DNA of 64,000 bases from Pseudomonas hunanensis (GTDB lineage Bacteria > Pseudomonadota > Gammaproteobacteria > Pseudomonadales > Pseudomonadaceae), in contig NZ_QJRC01000066.1 of the NCBI RefSeq assembly GCF_013393325.1, positions 1 to 64,000 on the forward strand, read 5' to 3'. A program made the translations under genes and the position numbers. The notes beneath the pieces were generated by a model. That model was not told the DNA's origin. It saw only the letters and a list, made by a program, of their open reading frames with translations, and ran no database searches. Numbering within the stretch: position 1 is the first letter of the stretch; each line of letters opens with the position of its first letter. This document shows, one piece after another, positions 48,915-58,691 of the stretch.

Positions 48915-49882
48915 GCTTCTTCCAGGGGCAGGTCGAGCAGGCGCCGGGCCATCTGGTCGGCGGCACGTACCAGGGCATCGGTGATGCCAGGCTCCGAAGC
49001 CGCGTGACCGGCGTCACGGATCACTTTCAACTCGCTGTTCGGCCAGGCCTGGTGCAGGGCCCAGGCGTTGTCCAGCGGGCAGATCACGTCGTAGCGGCCG
49101 TGCACGATCACCGCCGGCAGATGGGCGATTTTCGGCAAGTCGCGGATCAGCTGATCCGGCTCGAGGAAGGCATTGTTCATGAAGTAGTGGCATTCGATAC
49201 GGGCGATCGACAGCGCACGCTGCGGTTCGGAGAACCGGTCGACGACCAGCGGGTTCGGACGCAGGGTGGCGGTACGGCCTTCCCAGGTGGACCAGGCCTT
49301 GGCCGCATGCATCTGGGCAATCTGGTCGTTGCCGGTCAGGCGCTTGTGGAAAGCCTTGACCAGATCGCCACGCTCTTCCGGCGGAATCGGTGCGATGTAG
49401 TCCTGCCAGTAGTCCGGGAACATGCGGCTGGCGCCTTCCTGGTAGAACCATTCGATCTCCTGTGGCCGGCACAGGAAGATGCCGCGCAGGATCAGGCCAT
49501 GCACACGCTCGGGGTGGGCCTGGGCGTACGCCAGGGCCAGGGTCGAGCCCCACGAGCCGCCGAAGAGCACCCACTTGTCGATACCCAGGTGCTCACGAAT
49601 GCGCTCCAGGTCCTCGACCAGGTGCCAGGTGGTGTTGTTCTCCAGGCTCGCATGGGGCGTGGAGCGGCCACAGCCGCGCTGGTCGAAGGTGATGATGCGG
49701 TACAGCGTTGGGTCGAAGTAGCAACGGCTCTGGGCGTCGCAACCGGCGCCCGGCCCACCGTGGATGAACACCACCGGCAGACCTTCTGGCGAGCCGCTCT
49801 CGTCGACATACAGCACATGCGGCGCTTCCACGGCCAGATCGTGCCGGGCGTAGGGTTTGATCTGCGGGTAGAGGGTCTGCAT
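48911..49882 (-). CDS. pip: Proline iminopeptidase
   Basis: Pip is a cytoplasmic alpha/beta-hydrolase that releases N-terminal proline from peptides. The ATG at 49882 gives 323 residues ([16 protein letters not shown]), the usual length. The oxyanion motif is HGGPGAGC near 40-47, the nucleophile elbow [10 protein letters not shown] near 108-117 and the C-terminal His is in DAGHAASEP near 296. It is coupled to dtd. Confidence 0.95.
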   Translation of the reverse strand: MQTLYPQIKPYARHDLAVEAPHVLYVDESGSPEGLPVVFIHGGPGAGCDAQSRCYFDPTLYRIITFDQRGCGRSTPHASLENNTTWHLVEDLERIREHLGIDKWVLFGGSWGSTLALAYAQAHPERVHGLILRGIFLCRPQEIEWFYQEGASRMFPDYWQDYIAPIPPEERGDLVKAFHKRLTGNDQIAQMHAAKAWSTWEGRTATLRPNPLVVDRFSEPQRALSIARIECHYFMNNAFLEPDQLIRDLPKIAHLPAVIVHGRYDVICPLDNAWALHQAWPNSELKVIRDAGHAASEPGITDALVRAADQMARRLLDLPLEEA

Positions 49883-49959
49883 TGCGCACTCCGTGTGAGG
49901 ATTATTCGGCCGTGGGCCATCATAAACCTGAATTGCGCTTTGAGCACCGCCTCTTCCAC

Positions 49960-50763
49960 TCAACGCGGGTAACGCGCTTCCCCCCAAGCCAGCAGCGCTT
50001 GCAAAAGCTGCTTCAATACCACTTGCGTCGGTTGCGCCAAGTCTTCCCGGTAGGCAAACGGCTCGGTTTCCTCCATGTACGTGCTTTGCGCCAGCTCCAA
50101 CTGCACCGCATGGATATGGTTGGCCGGGTCGCCATAATGCCGGGTGATGTGCCCGCCCTTGAACCGGCCATTAAGCACATGGCTGTAACCTTGCGCCTCG
50201 GCGCACACGGCCTGCAGCCGCTCAGCCAGTGCCGGGTCGCAACTGGCACCGTTGAAAGTGCCCAGGTTGAAGTCCGGCAACTTGCCGTCGAACAGGTGCG
50301 GGATATGCGAACGGATCGAATGGGCATCCCACAGCAGCGCATAGCCAAACTGCTCGCGCAGCCGGTCCAGCTCGTGACGAAGGGTGTCGTGATAAGGGCG
50401 CCAGATTTGCTCCAGGTAAACTTTACGTTCTTCGCCGGACGGCACCAACCCATCCTTGAACAGCGGCTCGCCTTCGAACAACGTGGCCGGGTACAGGCCC
50501 GTGGTCGCGCCGGCGTACAGCGGTTTGTCGTCATCCGGGCGATTCAGGTCGATGACGAAACGCGAATACTCCGCGGCCACCACGCTGGCACCCAGGTCAC
50601 GGGCAAAGTCATACAGCCGCGGGATGTGCCAGTCGGTGTCCGGCAAGCTGCGCGCCTGGTCGACCAGGCCGTCGCGCACGGCGTCGCTCAGGCGCAGGCC
50701 GGCGTGCGGCATGCTGATCAGCAGCGGCAGGCGGCCTTGGTGAAAACTCAGTGCCTTGTCCAT
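49960..50763 (-). CDS. hutG: N-formylglutamate amidohydrolase HutG
   Basis: HutG hydrolyses N-formylglutamate to glutamate and formate, the last step of the five-step histidine pathway. Two tandem ATG codons (50766 and 50763) are possible; the second has the better spacing to GAGG and gives 267 residues. Metal-ligand motifs are LISMPHAGL near 16 and WDAHSIRSH near 145. It is last in the hut operon, after hutI. Confidence 0.94.
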   Translation of the reverse strand: MDKALSFHQGRLPLLISMPHAGLRLSDAVRDGLVDQARSLPDTDWHIPRLYDFARDLGASVVAAEYSRFVIDLNRPDDDKPLYAGATTGLYPATLFEGEPLFKDGLVPSGEERKVYLEQIWRPYHDTLRHELDRLREQFGYALLWDAHSIRSHIPHLFDGKLPDFNLGTFNGASCDPALAERLQAVCAEAQGYSHVLNGRFKGGHITRHYGDPANHIHAVQLELAQSTYMEETEPFAYREDLAQPTQVVLKQLLQALLAWGEARYPR

Positions 50764-50773
50764 CATGCCTCGC

Positions 50774-51979
50774 TCAGTTGGAGATTTCGTGGCCCTTGCG
50801 CACCACGCGCTTGGGCAGGTCGCCACCCAGCCAGTAGGCCAGGTCGGCGGGACGTTCGATTTGCCAGGCGACGAAGTCGGCCACCTTGCCCACCTCCAGC
50901 GAGCCGTGGCTGTCGCCCAGGCCCAAAGCAGTGGCGGCATGCACGGTGACGCCGGCCAAGGCTTCTTCCGGGGTCATGCGGAAACAGGTACAGCCCATGT
51001 TCAGCATCAAGCGCAGTGACAGCCCTGGCGAAGTGCCGGGGTTGAGGTCGCTGGCCAGGGCAATCTTCACTCCGTGGCGGCGCAAGGCGTCCATGGGCGG
51101 CAACTGGGTTTCGCGCAGGAAGTAGAAGGCGCCCGGCAGCAGCACGGCGACCGTGCCGGCTTTTGCCATGGCAATGGCGTCTTCCTCGGTCATGAACTCC
51201 AGGTGGTCGGCCGACAGTGCCTGGTAGCGTGCTGCCAGGCTGGAGCCATGCAACGACGACAGCTGTTCGGCGTGCAGTTTGACCGGCAGGCCCAGCGCGC
51301 GCGCCTTGATGAACAACCGCTCGACCTGGGCTGGGGAGAACGCCAGGTGTTCGCAGAAGGCATCCACCGCATCCACCAGGCCTTCGGCGGCCAGGGCTGG
51401 CAGCATCTCGTCACAGATGTGCGCGATGTAATCGTCGGCCCGGCCCGCGTACTCCGGCGGCAAGGCATGCGCCGCCAGGCAGGTGGCACGCACCGCCAAC
51501 GGCAGCTCGTCGGCCAAGCGCCGGGCCACACGCAGCATCTTGCGCTCGTTGGCCAGGTCCAGGCCGTAGCCGGACTTGATCTCGATCGTGGTCACGCCAT
51601 CGCGCATCAGCGCCTGGACCCGCTGGCGAGCACTGGCGAACAGCTCGTCTTCGCTGGCCGCGCGGGTGGCCCGCACGGTGCTGGCGATACCACCGCCTTG
51701 CGCTGCGATTTCGGCATAGCTCACGCCTTGCAGGCGCTGCTCGAACTCACCGCTGCGGTTGCCACCGAACACCGCGTGGGTGTGGCAGTCGATCAGCCCC
51801 GGGGTGACCCATGCGCCGCCCAGGTCCACCGTGCGGTCAGCCTCGACCGGTGCCAGCTCGGCGCGTGGGCCGATCCATTCGATCAGCCCGGCGCTGGTGA
51901 CGATGGCCGCGTCTTCGATGGCCGAGTATCGGCCTTCGGCCATGGTTGCCACATGGCAATGCTGCCAGAGGGTTCTCAT
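50774..51979 (-). CDS. hutI: Imidazolonepropionase HutI
   Basis: HutI converts imidazolone propionate to formiminoglutamate. The ATG at 51979 with AGGAG seven bases upstream gives 401 residues. It is an amidohydrolase-superfamily enzyme with [17 protein letters not shown] near 63-79, KLHAEQL near 242 and [11 protein letters not shown] near 315. hutG follows 10 bases later, and hutT lies 15 bases upstream. Confidence 0.96.
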   Translation of the reverse strand: MRTLWQHCHVATMAEGRYSAIEDAAIVTSAGLIEWIGPRAELAPVEADRTVDLGGAWVTPGLIDCHTHAVFGGNRSGEFEQRLQGVSYAEIAAQGGGIASTVRATRAASEDELFASARQRVQALMRDGVTTIEIKSGYGLDLANERKMLRVARRLADELPLAVRATCLAAHALPPEYAGRADDYIAHICDEMLPALAAEGLVDAVDAFCEHLAFSPAQVERLFIKARALGLPVKLHAEQLSSLHGSSLAARYQALSADHLEFMTEEDAIAMAKAGTVAVLLPGAFYFLRETQLPPMDALRRHGVKIALASDLNPGTSPGLSLRLMLNMGCTCFRMTPEEALAGVTVHAATALGLGDSHGSLEVGKVADFVAWQIERPADLAYWLGGDLPKRVVRKGHEISN

Positions 51980-51994
51980 GCACAATCTCCTTTA

Positions 51995-53398
51995 CTAGCG
52001 GTGCAGCTCGGCCGGTTCCACTGCCGGCTGGCCCTGCCCTGCGCGCGGCTTGCACCACAGCAGGTAGGACGCCACCAGGAACACCACCCAGATCACGCCG
52101 ACGATCAATGCCGCCTGGGTGTCCGGGAAGTAGCCAAGCACGCCAAAGATGAACACCATGAACGCAATGGCCATGGCCGGGCCATAGGGCCAGAACGGTA
52201 CCGGGAACTTGAGCTGGGCCACTTCCTCACGGCTCATGCTGCGGCGCATGGCCACCTGGGTAAGCAGGATCATCAGCCACACCCACACCGTGGCGAAGGT
52301 GGCGATCGAGGCAATCAGCAGGAACACGTTTTCCGGGATCAGGTAGTTGAGCAGCACGCCGATCAGCAATGCAGCGCCCATCACCACCACGGTCATCCAC
52401 GGCACGCCATGTTTCGACAGCTTGCCGAAGCTGCGTGGCGCATGTCCTTGATGGGCCAGGCCGTACATCATGCGGCCGGCGCCGAAGATGTCGCTGTTGA
52501 TGGCCGAGATGGCGGCGGAAATCACCACGACATTCAGCACGGCGGCGGCCGAGCCAATCCCCAGGTTGCTGAAGATCTGCACGAACGGGCTGCCCTGGCT
52601 GCCGATTTGCGGCCAGGGGTACAGGCACATCAGCACGAACAGGGTGAGCACGTAGAACAGCAGGATGCGCAGGGGCACCGCGTTGATCGCTTTGGGGATA
52701 ACGCGTTGCGGGTCCTTGGCCTCACCGGCGGTGACGCCGATGATCTCGATACCGCCGAAAGCGAACATCACCACGGCAAACGACGCAATCAGCCCGCCGA
52801 TGCCGTTAGGCATGAAGCCGCCGTGGTCGAACAGGTTGCTCATGCCCACGGCATGCCCGGTGCCCACCTGGCTGAAACCGAAGGCCATGATGCCGAGCCC
52901 GGCCAGGATCATCGCAACGATGGCGCCCACCTTGAGCAGCGACAGCCAGAACTCCATCTCGCCAAATACCTTGACGTTGCACAGGTTCAGGCCGCCGATG
53001 ATGAAGACGATACCCAGCACCCAGATCCAGCGGGCGACCTCCGGGAACCAGAAGCCCATGTAGATCCCGAAGGCGGTGACGTCGGCGATGGCGACGATGA
53101 CCATCTCGAAGGCGTAGGTCCAGCCGAGGATGAAGCCGGCCATGGGGCCGAGGTAGGTGCTGGCGTAGTGACCGAAGGAACCGGCCACCGGGTTGTGCAC
53201 GGCCATTTCGCCGAGGGCGCGCATGACCATGAACACAGCGGCGCCGCCGATCAGGTAGGCCAGCAGCACGGCCGGGCCGGCCATCTGGATGGCCGAGGCG
53301 GAACCGTAGAACAGCCCGGTGCCGATGGCGGAACCGAGGGCCATGAAACGGATGTGGCGGGCACTTAGCCCGCGTTTGAGACCTTGAGCTTGTTGCAT
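51995..53398 (-). CDS. hutT: Histidine permease HutT (APC family)
   Basis: This 467-residue amino-acid permease of the AAT branch of the APC superfamily has about twelve membrane helices. [20 protein letters not shown] near 15-34 and [17 protein letters not shown] near 222-238 are typical. Its place between hutH and hutI, on the same strand, makes histidine the likely substrate. ProY-like permeases are close relatives, so substrate is inferred from context. Confidence 0.88.
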   Translation of the reverse strand: MQQAQGLKRGLSARHIRFMALGSAIGTGLFYGSASAIQMAGPAVLLAYLIGGAAVFMVMRALGEMAVHNPVAGSFGHYASTYLGPMAGFILGWTYAFEMVIVAIADVTAFGIYMGFWFPEVARWIWVLGIVFIIGGLNLCNVKVFGEMEFWLSLLKVGAIVAMILAGLGIMAFGFSQVGTGHAVGMSNLFDHGGFMPNGIGGLIASFAVVMFAFGGIEIIGVTAGEAKDPQRVIPKAINAVPLRILLFYVLTLFVLMCLYPWPQIGSQGSPFVQIFSNLGIGSAAAVLNVVVISAAISAINSDIFGAGRMMYGLAHQGHAPRSFGKLSKHGVPWMTVVVMGAALLIGVLLNYLIPENVFLLIASIATFATVWVWLMILLTQVAMRRSMSREEVAQLKFPVPFWPYGPAMAIAFMVFIFGVLGYFPDTQAALIVGVIWVVFLVASYLLWCKPRAGQGQPAVEPAELHR

Positions 53399-53454
53399 GT
53401 CACGTCCTTAAATTGTTTTTGTGGTCGTGAGATCAGAAGGGGCTGCTGCGTAGC

Positions 53455-53533
53455 CCATTCGCGGGCACGCCCGCTCCCACAGGAATACCGCAGCTTTGTG
53501 CCGTACCTATGAGAGCGGGCGCGCCCGCAAAGG
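53455..53533. repeat. Inverted REP pair between hutH and hutT
   Basis: Two facing REP units, 53455-53483 (ccattcgcgggcacgcccgc...) and 53506-53533, lie inside the hut operon. A further hairpin gggccgc/gcggccc (53532-53548) follows immediately toward hutH. Located within an operon, they could modulate hutT-hutI-hutG expression. Confidence 0.85.
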
Positions 53534-53557
53534 GCCGCAATGCGGCCCCCAGGGGCA

Positions 53558-55090
53558 TTACAGGCTTGGCAGCACGCCCGCCGGCAACAAACCGGTCAGG
53601 CTGCCCTTGGCCAACAGTTCCACAGCCTTTTCGATGTCTGGCGCGAAGAAACGGTCACGGTCGTAGTGCGCCACTTCGCTGCGCAGCGCCTGGCGTGCCT
53701 TCTCCAGCTTGGCCGAAGTCTTCAGGCCCTTGCGCAGGTCCAGACCCTGGCAGGCGCCCAGCCATTCGATGGCCAGTACGCCACGGGTGTTTTCGGCCAT
53801 TTCCCACAGGCGCTTGCCGGCAGCCGGGGCCATCGACACATGGTCTTCCTGGTTGGCCGAGGTTGGCAGGCTGTCGACGCTGTGCGGGTGCGACAGGGCC
53901 TTGTTCTCGCTGGCCAGGGCGGCAGCGGTCACCTGGGCGATCATGAAGCCGGAGTTCACCCCACCGTTTTCCACCAGGAACGGCGGCAGCTGGGACATGT
54001 GCTTGTCCATCATCAGCGAGATGCGGCGCTCGCTGAGCGAGCCGATTTCGGCAATGGCCAGGGCCAGGTTGTCGGCAGCCATGGCCACGGGCTCTGCGTG
54101 GAAGTTACCACCGGAAATCACGTCACCCTCGGCAGCGAACACCAGCGGGTTGTCCGACACAGCGTTGGCTTCGACGCCCAGTACCTCGGCGGCCTGGCGC
54201 AGCTGGGTCAGGCACGCGCCCATGACCTGCGGCTGGCAGCGCAGCGAGTACGGGTCCTGAACCTTGTCACAGTTCTTGTGCGACAGCGACACTTCGCTGG
54301 AATCGCCCAGCAGGTCGCGGAAGCAGGCGGCGGTGTCGATCTGGCCGCGCTGGCCACGCGCTTCGTGGATACGCGCATCGAACGGCGAACGCGAGCCCAA
54401 TACGGCTTCGACGCTTAGGCCGCCGCAGGCGATGGCGGCGGCATACAGGTCTTCGGCCTGGAACAGGCCACGCAGGGCATAGGCGGTGGACGCCTGGGTG
54501 CCGTTGAGCAGGGCCAGGCCTTCTTTGGCAGCCAGGGTCAGCGGTTCGAGGCCGGCAACCGCCAGGGCTTCGGTAGCCGACAGCCATTGGCCCTTGTAGC
54601 GGGCTTTGCCTTCACCCAGCAGCACCAGCGACATGTGCGCCAGCGGTGCCAAGTCGCCGGAAGCACCCACGGAGCCTTTCAGCGGGATGTGCGGATAGAC
54701 TTCGGCGTTTACCAGGGCAATCAGGGCGTCGATGACTTTGCGACGAATGCCTGAAAAACCACGGCTGAGGCTGTTGATTTTCAGCACCATGATCAACCGC
54801 ACCAGGTCGTCATCCAGCGGCGCGCCGATACCGGCGGCGTGGGACAGCACCAGCGAGCGCTGCAGGTTTTCCAGGTCGTGGCTGGCAATGCGGGTCGAGG
54901 CCAACAGGCCGAAACCGGTGTTGATGCCGTAGGCGGTGCGGTCTTCGGCAATGATTTGCTCGACGCAGGCAACGCTGGCGTCGATGGCCGGCGCGGCGCT
55001 GGCATCCAGTTGCAGGCGCACGGGCGCGGCGTGGATCGCGCGCAGCTGGGCCAAGGTCAGGGTGCCAGGCTTGAGGGTGAGTTCGGTCAC
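53558..55090 (-). CDS. hutH: Histidine ammonia-lyase HutH
   Basis: HutH deaminates histidine to urocanate. The 510-residue protein starts at GTG (55090) with TTGGAG seven bases upstream. The autocatalytic MIO cofactor triad Ala-Ser-Gly is at 143-145 within [12 protein letters not shown], matching the well-studied P. putida enzyme, and [10 protein letters not shown] near 413 is also conserved. Confidence 0.98.
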   Translation of the reverse strand: MTELTLKPGTLTLAQLRAIHAAPVRLQLDASAAPAIDASVACVEQIIAEDRTAYGINTGFGLLASTRIASHDLENLQRSLVLSHAAGIGAPLDDDLVRLIMVLKINSLSRGFSGIRRKVIDALIALVNAEVYPHIPLKGSVGASGDLAPLAHMSLVLLGEGKARYKGQWLSATEALAVAGLEPLTLAAKEGLALLNGTQASTAYALRGLFQAEDLYAAAIACGGLSVEAVLGSRSPFDARIHEARGQRGQIDTAACFRDLLGDSSEVSLSHKNCDKVQDPYSLRCQPQVMGACLTQLRQAAEVLGVEANAVSDNPLVFAAEGDVISGGNFHAEPVAMAADNLALAIAEIGSLSERRISLMMDKHMSQLPPFLVENGGVNSGFMIAQVTAAALASENKALSHPHSVDSLPTSANQEDHVSMAPAAGKRLWEMAENTRGVLAIEWLGACQGLDLRKGLKTSAKLEKARQALRSEVAHYDRDRFFAPDIEKAVELLAKGSLTGLLPAGVLPSL

Positions 55091-55163
55091 TTTGCTACTC
55101 CAATCGCGTGGAGCCGCAGGCCCGTCGTTGGGTGCCTGCGCGCTCCTTCTTGTTGTTCAGTAT

Positions 55164-55179
55164 CACCCCTTGCGGGGTG
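55164..55179 (-). terminator. Hairpin between hutU and hutH
   Basis: cacccc and ggggtg form a 6-bp stem with a ttgc loop, 19 bases before the hutU stop in window coordinates, so downstream of hutU on the minus strand. There is no T-tract; it could act as a stability or attenuation hairpin. Confidence 0.4.
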
Positions 55180-55197
55180 CGATCCAAAGCGTGGCGA

Positions 55198-56871
55198 TCA
55201 GCCAGTGATCATCGGCAGGTCCAGGCCCTGCTCCTTGGCGCAGTCGATGGCGATGTCATAACCGGCATCGGCGTGGCGCATGACGCCAGTCCCTGGATCG
55301 TTGGTCAGTACGCGGGCGATACGCTCGGCAGCTTCATCGGTACCGTCACAGACGATGACCATGCCCGAGTGCTGCGAGAAGCCCATGCCCACACCACCGC
55401 CGTGGTGCAGCGACACCCAGGTGGCGCCGCCTGCGGTGTTCAGCAGGGCGTTGAGCAGTGGCCAATCGGAAACGGCGTCCGAACCATCACGCATGGCTTC
55501 GGTTTCGCGGTTGGGGCTGGATACCGAACCCGAGTCCAGGTGGTCACGGCCGATCACCACCGGTGCCGACAGCTCGCCGCTGCGGACCATTTCGTTGAAG
55601 GCCAGGCCCAGCTTGGCGCGAAGGCCCAGGCCAACCCAGCAGATACGCGCCGGCAGGCCCTGGAAGCTGATGCGCTCGCGGGCCATGTCCAGCCAGCGGT
55701 GCAGGTGGGCGTCGTCGGGGATCAGTTCCTTGACCTTGGCGTCGGTCTTGTAGATGTCCTCTGCCTCGCCAGACAGCGCCGCCCAGCGGAACGGGCCGAT
55801 ACCACGGCAGAACAGCGGGCGGATGTAGGCAGGGACGAAGCCTGGGAAGTCGAAGGCATTGGCCACGCCTTCTTCCTTGGCCATCTGACGGATGTTGTTG
55901 CCGTAGTCGAAGGTCGGGATGCCCTGTTTCTGGAAGTCCAGCATGGCCTGTACGTGCACGGCCATCGACTGCTTGGCGGCCTTGACCACTGCAGCCGGTT
56001 CGGTCTGCGCACGGTCGCGGTACTGTTCCCAGGTCCAGCCGGCAGGCAGGTAGCCGTTCAGCGGGTCGTGGGCGCTGGTCTGGTCGGTGACCATGTCCGG
56101 GCGCACGCCACGCTTGACCAGCTCTGGCAGGATTTCGGCGGCGTTGCCGTGCAGGGCGATGGAAATGGCCTTGCCTTCGGCGGTGTACTTGGCGATGCGC
56201 GCCAGGGCGTCGTCAAGGTCAGTGGCCTGCTCGTCTACGTAGCGGGTTTCCAGACGGAAGTCGATGCGGCTCTGCTGGCACTCGATGTTCAGCGAGCAGG
56301 CACCGGCCAGGGTAGCGGCCAGTGGCTGCGCGCCACCCATGCCGCCGAGGCCTGCTGTGAGCACCCACTTGCCTTTCAGGCTGCCACCGTAGTGCTGGCG
56401 ACCGGCTTCGACGAAGGTTTCATAGGTGCCCTGAACGATGCCTTGGCTGCCGATGTAGATCCAGCTGCCAGCGGTCATCTGGCCGTACATGGCCAGGCCC
56501 TTGGCGTCCAGTTCGTTGAAATGTTCCCAGTTGGCCCAGTGTGGCACCAGGTTGGAGTTGGCGATCAACACGCGCGGGGCGTTGCTGTGGGTCTTGAACA
56601 CGCCGACCGGCTTGCCCGACTGCACCAGCAGGGTTTCGTCGTCTTCCAGGCGGGTCAGGGTTTCGACGATCTTGTCGTAGCATTCCCAGTTACGGGCGGC
56701 GCGGCCGATACCGCCGTACACCACCAGTTCTTTCGGGTTTTCCGCGACCTGCGGGTCGAGGTTGTTCATCAGCATGCGCAGTGGCGCTTCGGTCAGCCAG
56801 CTTTTGGCGGTCAGCTTGTTGCCACGTGGGGCACGGATTTCAACGTCACGGTATTTGTTGTTGTCGGTCAC
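55198..56871 (-). CDS. hutU: Urocanate hydratase HutU
   Basis: HutU is the NAD-containing urocanase that makes imidazolone propionate. The start proposed is GTG at 56871 ([17 protein letters not shown]) with AGAGGA eight bases upstream, giving the 557 residues of P. putida urocanase; the longer frame to 57168 reads through operator and repeat DNA. The nucleotide-binding segment is [14 protein letters not shown] near 175 and the active-site cysteine is in [10 protein letters not shown] near 410. Confidence 0.97.
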   Translation of the reverse strand: MTDNNKYRDVEIRAPRGNKLTAKSWLTEAPLRMLMNNLDPQVAENPKELVVYGGIGRAARNWECYDKIVETLTRLEDDETLLVQSGKPVGVFKTHSNAPRVLIANSNLVPHWANWEHFNELDAKGLAMYGQMTAGSWIYIGSQGIVQGTYETFVEAGRQHYGGSLKGKWVLTAGLGGMGGAQPLAATLAGACSLNIECQQSRIDFRLETRYVDEQATDLDDALARIAKYTAEGKAISIALHGNAAEILPELVKRGVRPDMVTDQTSAHDPLNGYLPAGWTWEQYRDRAQTEPAAVVKAAKQSMAVHVQAMLDFQKQGIPTFDYGNNIRQMAKEEGVANAFDFPGFVPAYIRPLFCRGIGPFRWAALSGEAEDIYKTDAKVKELIPDDAHLHRWLDMARERISFQGLPARICWVGLGLRAKLGLAFNEMVRSGELSAPVVIGRDHLDSGSVSSPNRETEAMRDGSDAVSDWPLLNALLNTAGGATWVSLHHGGGVGMGFSQHSGMVIVCDGTDEAAERIARVLTNDPGTGVMRHADAGYDIAIDCAKEQGLDLPMITG

Positions 56872-56936
56872 GGGAAAGGTCCTCTGCGGTCGTCCGCGGG
56901 CGGGTATGTCGTGGTGAATATACAAACACACCTTTA

Positions 56937-56950
56937 CTTGTATGTACAAG
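56937..56950. promoter_or_regulatory. HutC operator upstream of hutU
   Basis: CTTGTATGTACAAG is an inverted repeat with the TGTA-N2-TACA core recognised by Pseudomonas HutC (core 56939-56948). It lies 66 bases before the hutU GTG. A partial half-site (atatacaa) follows toward the gene at about 56918. Confidence 0.85.
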
Positions 56951-57009
56951 CATGGACAACCAAAATAATTGGACCTGTGCGTTCCTGGCTTGGGTTTTGT
57001 GGTGGTGCA

Positions 57010-57235
57010 TAGATCGAGCGCCGCCCGCGCGGCGCTTCGCGAGCTGCGCTCGCTCCTACGTTTGTTTCGGGCCAGTATCGCCTGTGACAGGCGCGCGCGA
57101 CCGCCTGGTTTGTACGACGCGATATCGAGCCGTGCGCCCAGGCGTTCGCGCGCAAATCCCACAGGCATGATTGGCCCGAAACAAACGTAGGAGCGAGCGC
57201 AGCTCGCGATGCGCCGCGCGGGCGGCGCTCGATCT
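57010..57235. repeat. Long near-perfect inverted repeat, 64-base arms
   Basis: The arm 57010-57073 and the reverse complement of 57172-57235 agree at 63 of 64 positions by direct reading. The 98-base centre is itself partly symmetric and contains gatatc near the midpoint. Each outer end has an internal hairpin (gcgccgc/gcggcgc). The ends match the small palindrome at 12462-12495. Confidence 0.9.
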
Positions 57236-57266
57236 CACAGGCAATGAAAATGCATTGCCAAGCCCA

Positions 57267-57839
57267 TCAGCGCAAAATGAGCTCGATCAAGCAAAACCGC
57301 CCCTGAACCTCCAGCCCAAGCAACTCGTCGTTGCCCTCCAGCCGCAGGCAGTCATACAACCCCAACCGCTGCGTCTCACGCCCGGCAACGCCAACCTCGA
57401 CCTGGCTACCGGCCGCAAACAACAGCACCGTCGACGCCGAGCTGTACAACCGGCTGGTGCCATCGAACCACTGCAACCGCGCCCGATACCGCTGCGGCGC
57501 ATAGATCAGGTTGAAATCGCGGATCGCCCCCCCCAGCAGCTTGCAACTGACCTGGCTTTCACCGCTGAAGGCAAAGGCATCGAACGGCAGCAACGGCCGG
57601 CTGGCCTGGCCGTCGACCATCAAGCGCATGCCGTCGCCCTGCAGCACGGTGATGATTCGCTGATAACCGGCGAAGGTGGAAAAACCACCCGACTCTTCGA
57701 TATCGGCAATCGACAGGCGCCAGCCAAAGCCATCCAGGCCCTCGCCACTGTCGCGGGTAATTTCTTCGGTGAAACCGCCACCGTTCTTCCACGGCATGCG
57801 CGGGTAATCCTGCGCACGCAACAACTGCAGCTGGCTCAT
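57267..57839 (-). CDS. hutD: HutD / Ves family protein
   Basis: This 190-residue HutD-family cupin-like protein has PRMPWKNGGGFTEEI near residues 13-27 and GDGMRLMVDG near 67. In P. fluorescens HutD is described as setting an upper limit on hut operon activity, probably by binding a pathway metabolite. It overlaps hutC by four bases, so the two are cotranscribed. Confidence 0.93.
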   Translation of the reverse strand: MSQLQLLRAQDYPRMPWKNGGGFTEEITRDSGEGLDGFGWRLSIADIEESGGFSTFAGYQRIITVLQGDGMRLMVDGQASRPLLPFDAFAFSGESQVSCKLLGGAIRDFNLIYAPQRYRARLQWFDGTSRLYSSASTVLLFAAGSQVEVGVAGRETQRLGLYDCLRLEGNDELLGLEVQGRFCLIELILR

Positions 57840-58582
57840 TTACTGAAACGTCCTTCCAGGCGATGACGGGAACCGGGGTGGATCAGCCGTGCAGCGGTCA
57901 CCGGCTGGCGACCGGACCAGGTACGGCGGCGAATCAGCAGGCACGGCTCGCCCCGCTCGATCTGCAGCAGGCGGCACTCTTCCGGCTCGGCCAGAATGGC
58001 CTCGACCACGTGCTCACCTTCGGTCAGCGGCGCCACCTGGGACAGGTAGGCGTAAGGCGTCTGCCGGGTGAAGTCCTGCTTGAGGTAGTCGGGGGCAATG
58101 GCCGCGTTGACGTAGCGGTCCTCGATCTGCACCGGCACGCCGTTCTCGAAATGCACGATCAGCGAGTGGAACACGCGCTGGCCTTCGCGCATGTCCAGGG
58201 CCAAGGCCCGCTCGGAGCCGGCGGCTTCCTCGTTGAGGGTGATCACCTGGCAGCTATGCTGGTGGCCGCGCGCGGCAATTTCGTCGGCAATGTTGTTGAC
58301 TTCGAACAGCGCCGAACGGCCCTTGGGCTCGGCCACGAAGGTGCCGACCCCTTGCATGCGCACCAGCAGCCCTTCGGCGGTGAGTTCACGCAGGGCACGG
58401 TTGATGGTCATGCGGCTGAAGCCCAGCTCGCTGACCAGTTCACTCTCCGAGGGGACCCGGTGATGGGGTGGCCAGCTGCCGTTGTCGATCTGCTGGATGA
58501 TCATCTGTTTGACCCGGGCGTACAACGGCGCCGGGCCCTCGCCCATCTGGGCAACCAGCGCGGAGACAGGAGGTGTCGGCAC
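57836..58582 (-). CDS. hutC: GntR-family histidine-utilisation repressor HutC
   Basis: HutC represses the hut genes; urocanate is the inducer. The GTG start at 58582 (AAGGA upstream) gives 248 residues starting MPTPPVSALVAQMG; the longer frame crosses the hutC-hutF operator. The winged helix (HHRVPSESELVSELGFSRMT, about 42-61) is GntR/HutC type and the rest is a UTRA ligand domain (RTPYAYLS-like QTPYAYLSQ near 165). Confidence 0.97.
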   Translation of the reverse strand: MPTPPVSALVAQMGEGPAPLYARVKQMIIQQIDNGSWPPHHRVPSESELVSELGFSRMTINRALRELTAEGLLVRMQGVGTFVAEPKGRSALFEVNNIADEIAARGHQHSCQVITLNEEAAGSERALALDMREGQRVFHSLIVHFENGVPVQIEDRYVNAAIAPDYLKQDFTRQTPYAYLSQVAPLTEGEHVVEAILAEPEECRLLQIERGEPCLLIRRRTWSGRQPVTAARLIHPGSRHRLEGRFSK

Positions 58583-58691
58583 GGCGTTGGATCCTTGTGC
58601 ATATGGAGTGAGCGGTAGCTTGCCGCAGTTTACCCGGCAGGCAAACGGCTGTATATGTATATACAAGTTAACAATAACAGGATTTGCACAG
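58583..58691. promoter_or_regulatory. hutC-hutF divergent control region with HutC operator
   Basis: TGTATATACA at 58656-58665 is a TGTA-N2-TACA HutC site within gtatatgtatatacaag, 27 bases before the hutF ATG. It is well placed to repress hutF and possibly hutC itself. Confidence 0.8.

Larger units (their letters stand above)
56872..57266. other. 395-base gene-free gap between hutD and hutU
   Basis: It holds the HutC operator and hutU promoter at its left end and the 226-base inverted repeat at 57010-57235. hutU is also known to need sigma-54 and CbrB in P. putida relatives; I looked for a GG-N10-GC pair on the minus strand and found no convincing one. Confidence 0.7.

Noticed and set aside
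51074..53368. 764-residue plus-strand frame opposite hutI and hutT
   Set aside because: It is a His/Gln/Asp-rich shadow of genuine membrane and enzyme genes on the other strand.
55108..57012. 634-residue plus-strand frame opposite hutU
   Set aside because: It is antisense to urocanase with no recognisable motif.
56872..57168. N-terminal extension of hutU
   Set aside because: The frame runs through the HutC operator and one arm of the inverted repeat; GTG at 56871 gives the known 557-residue length.
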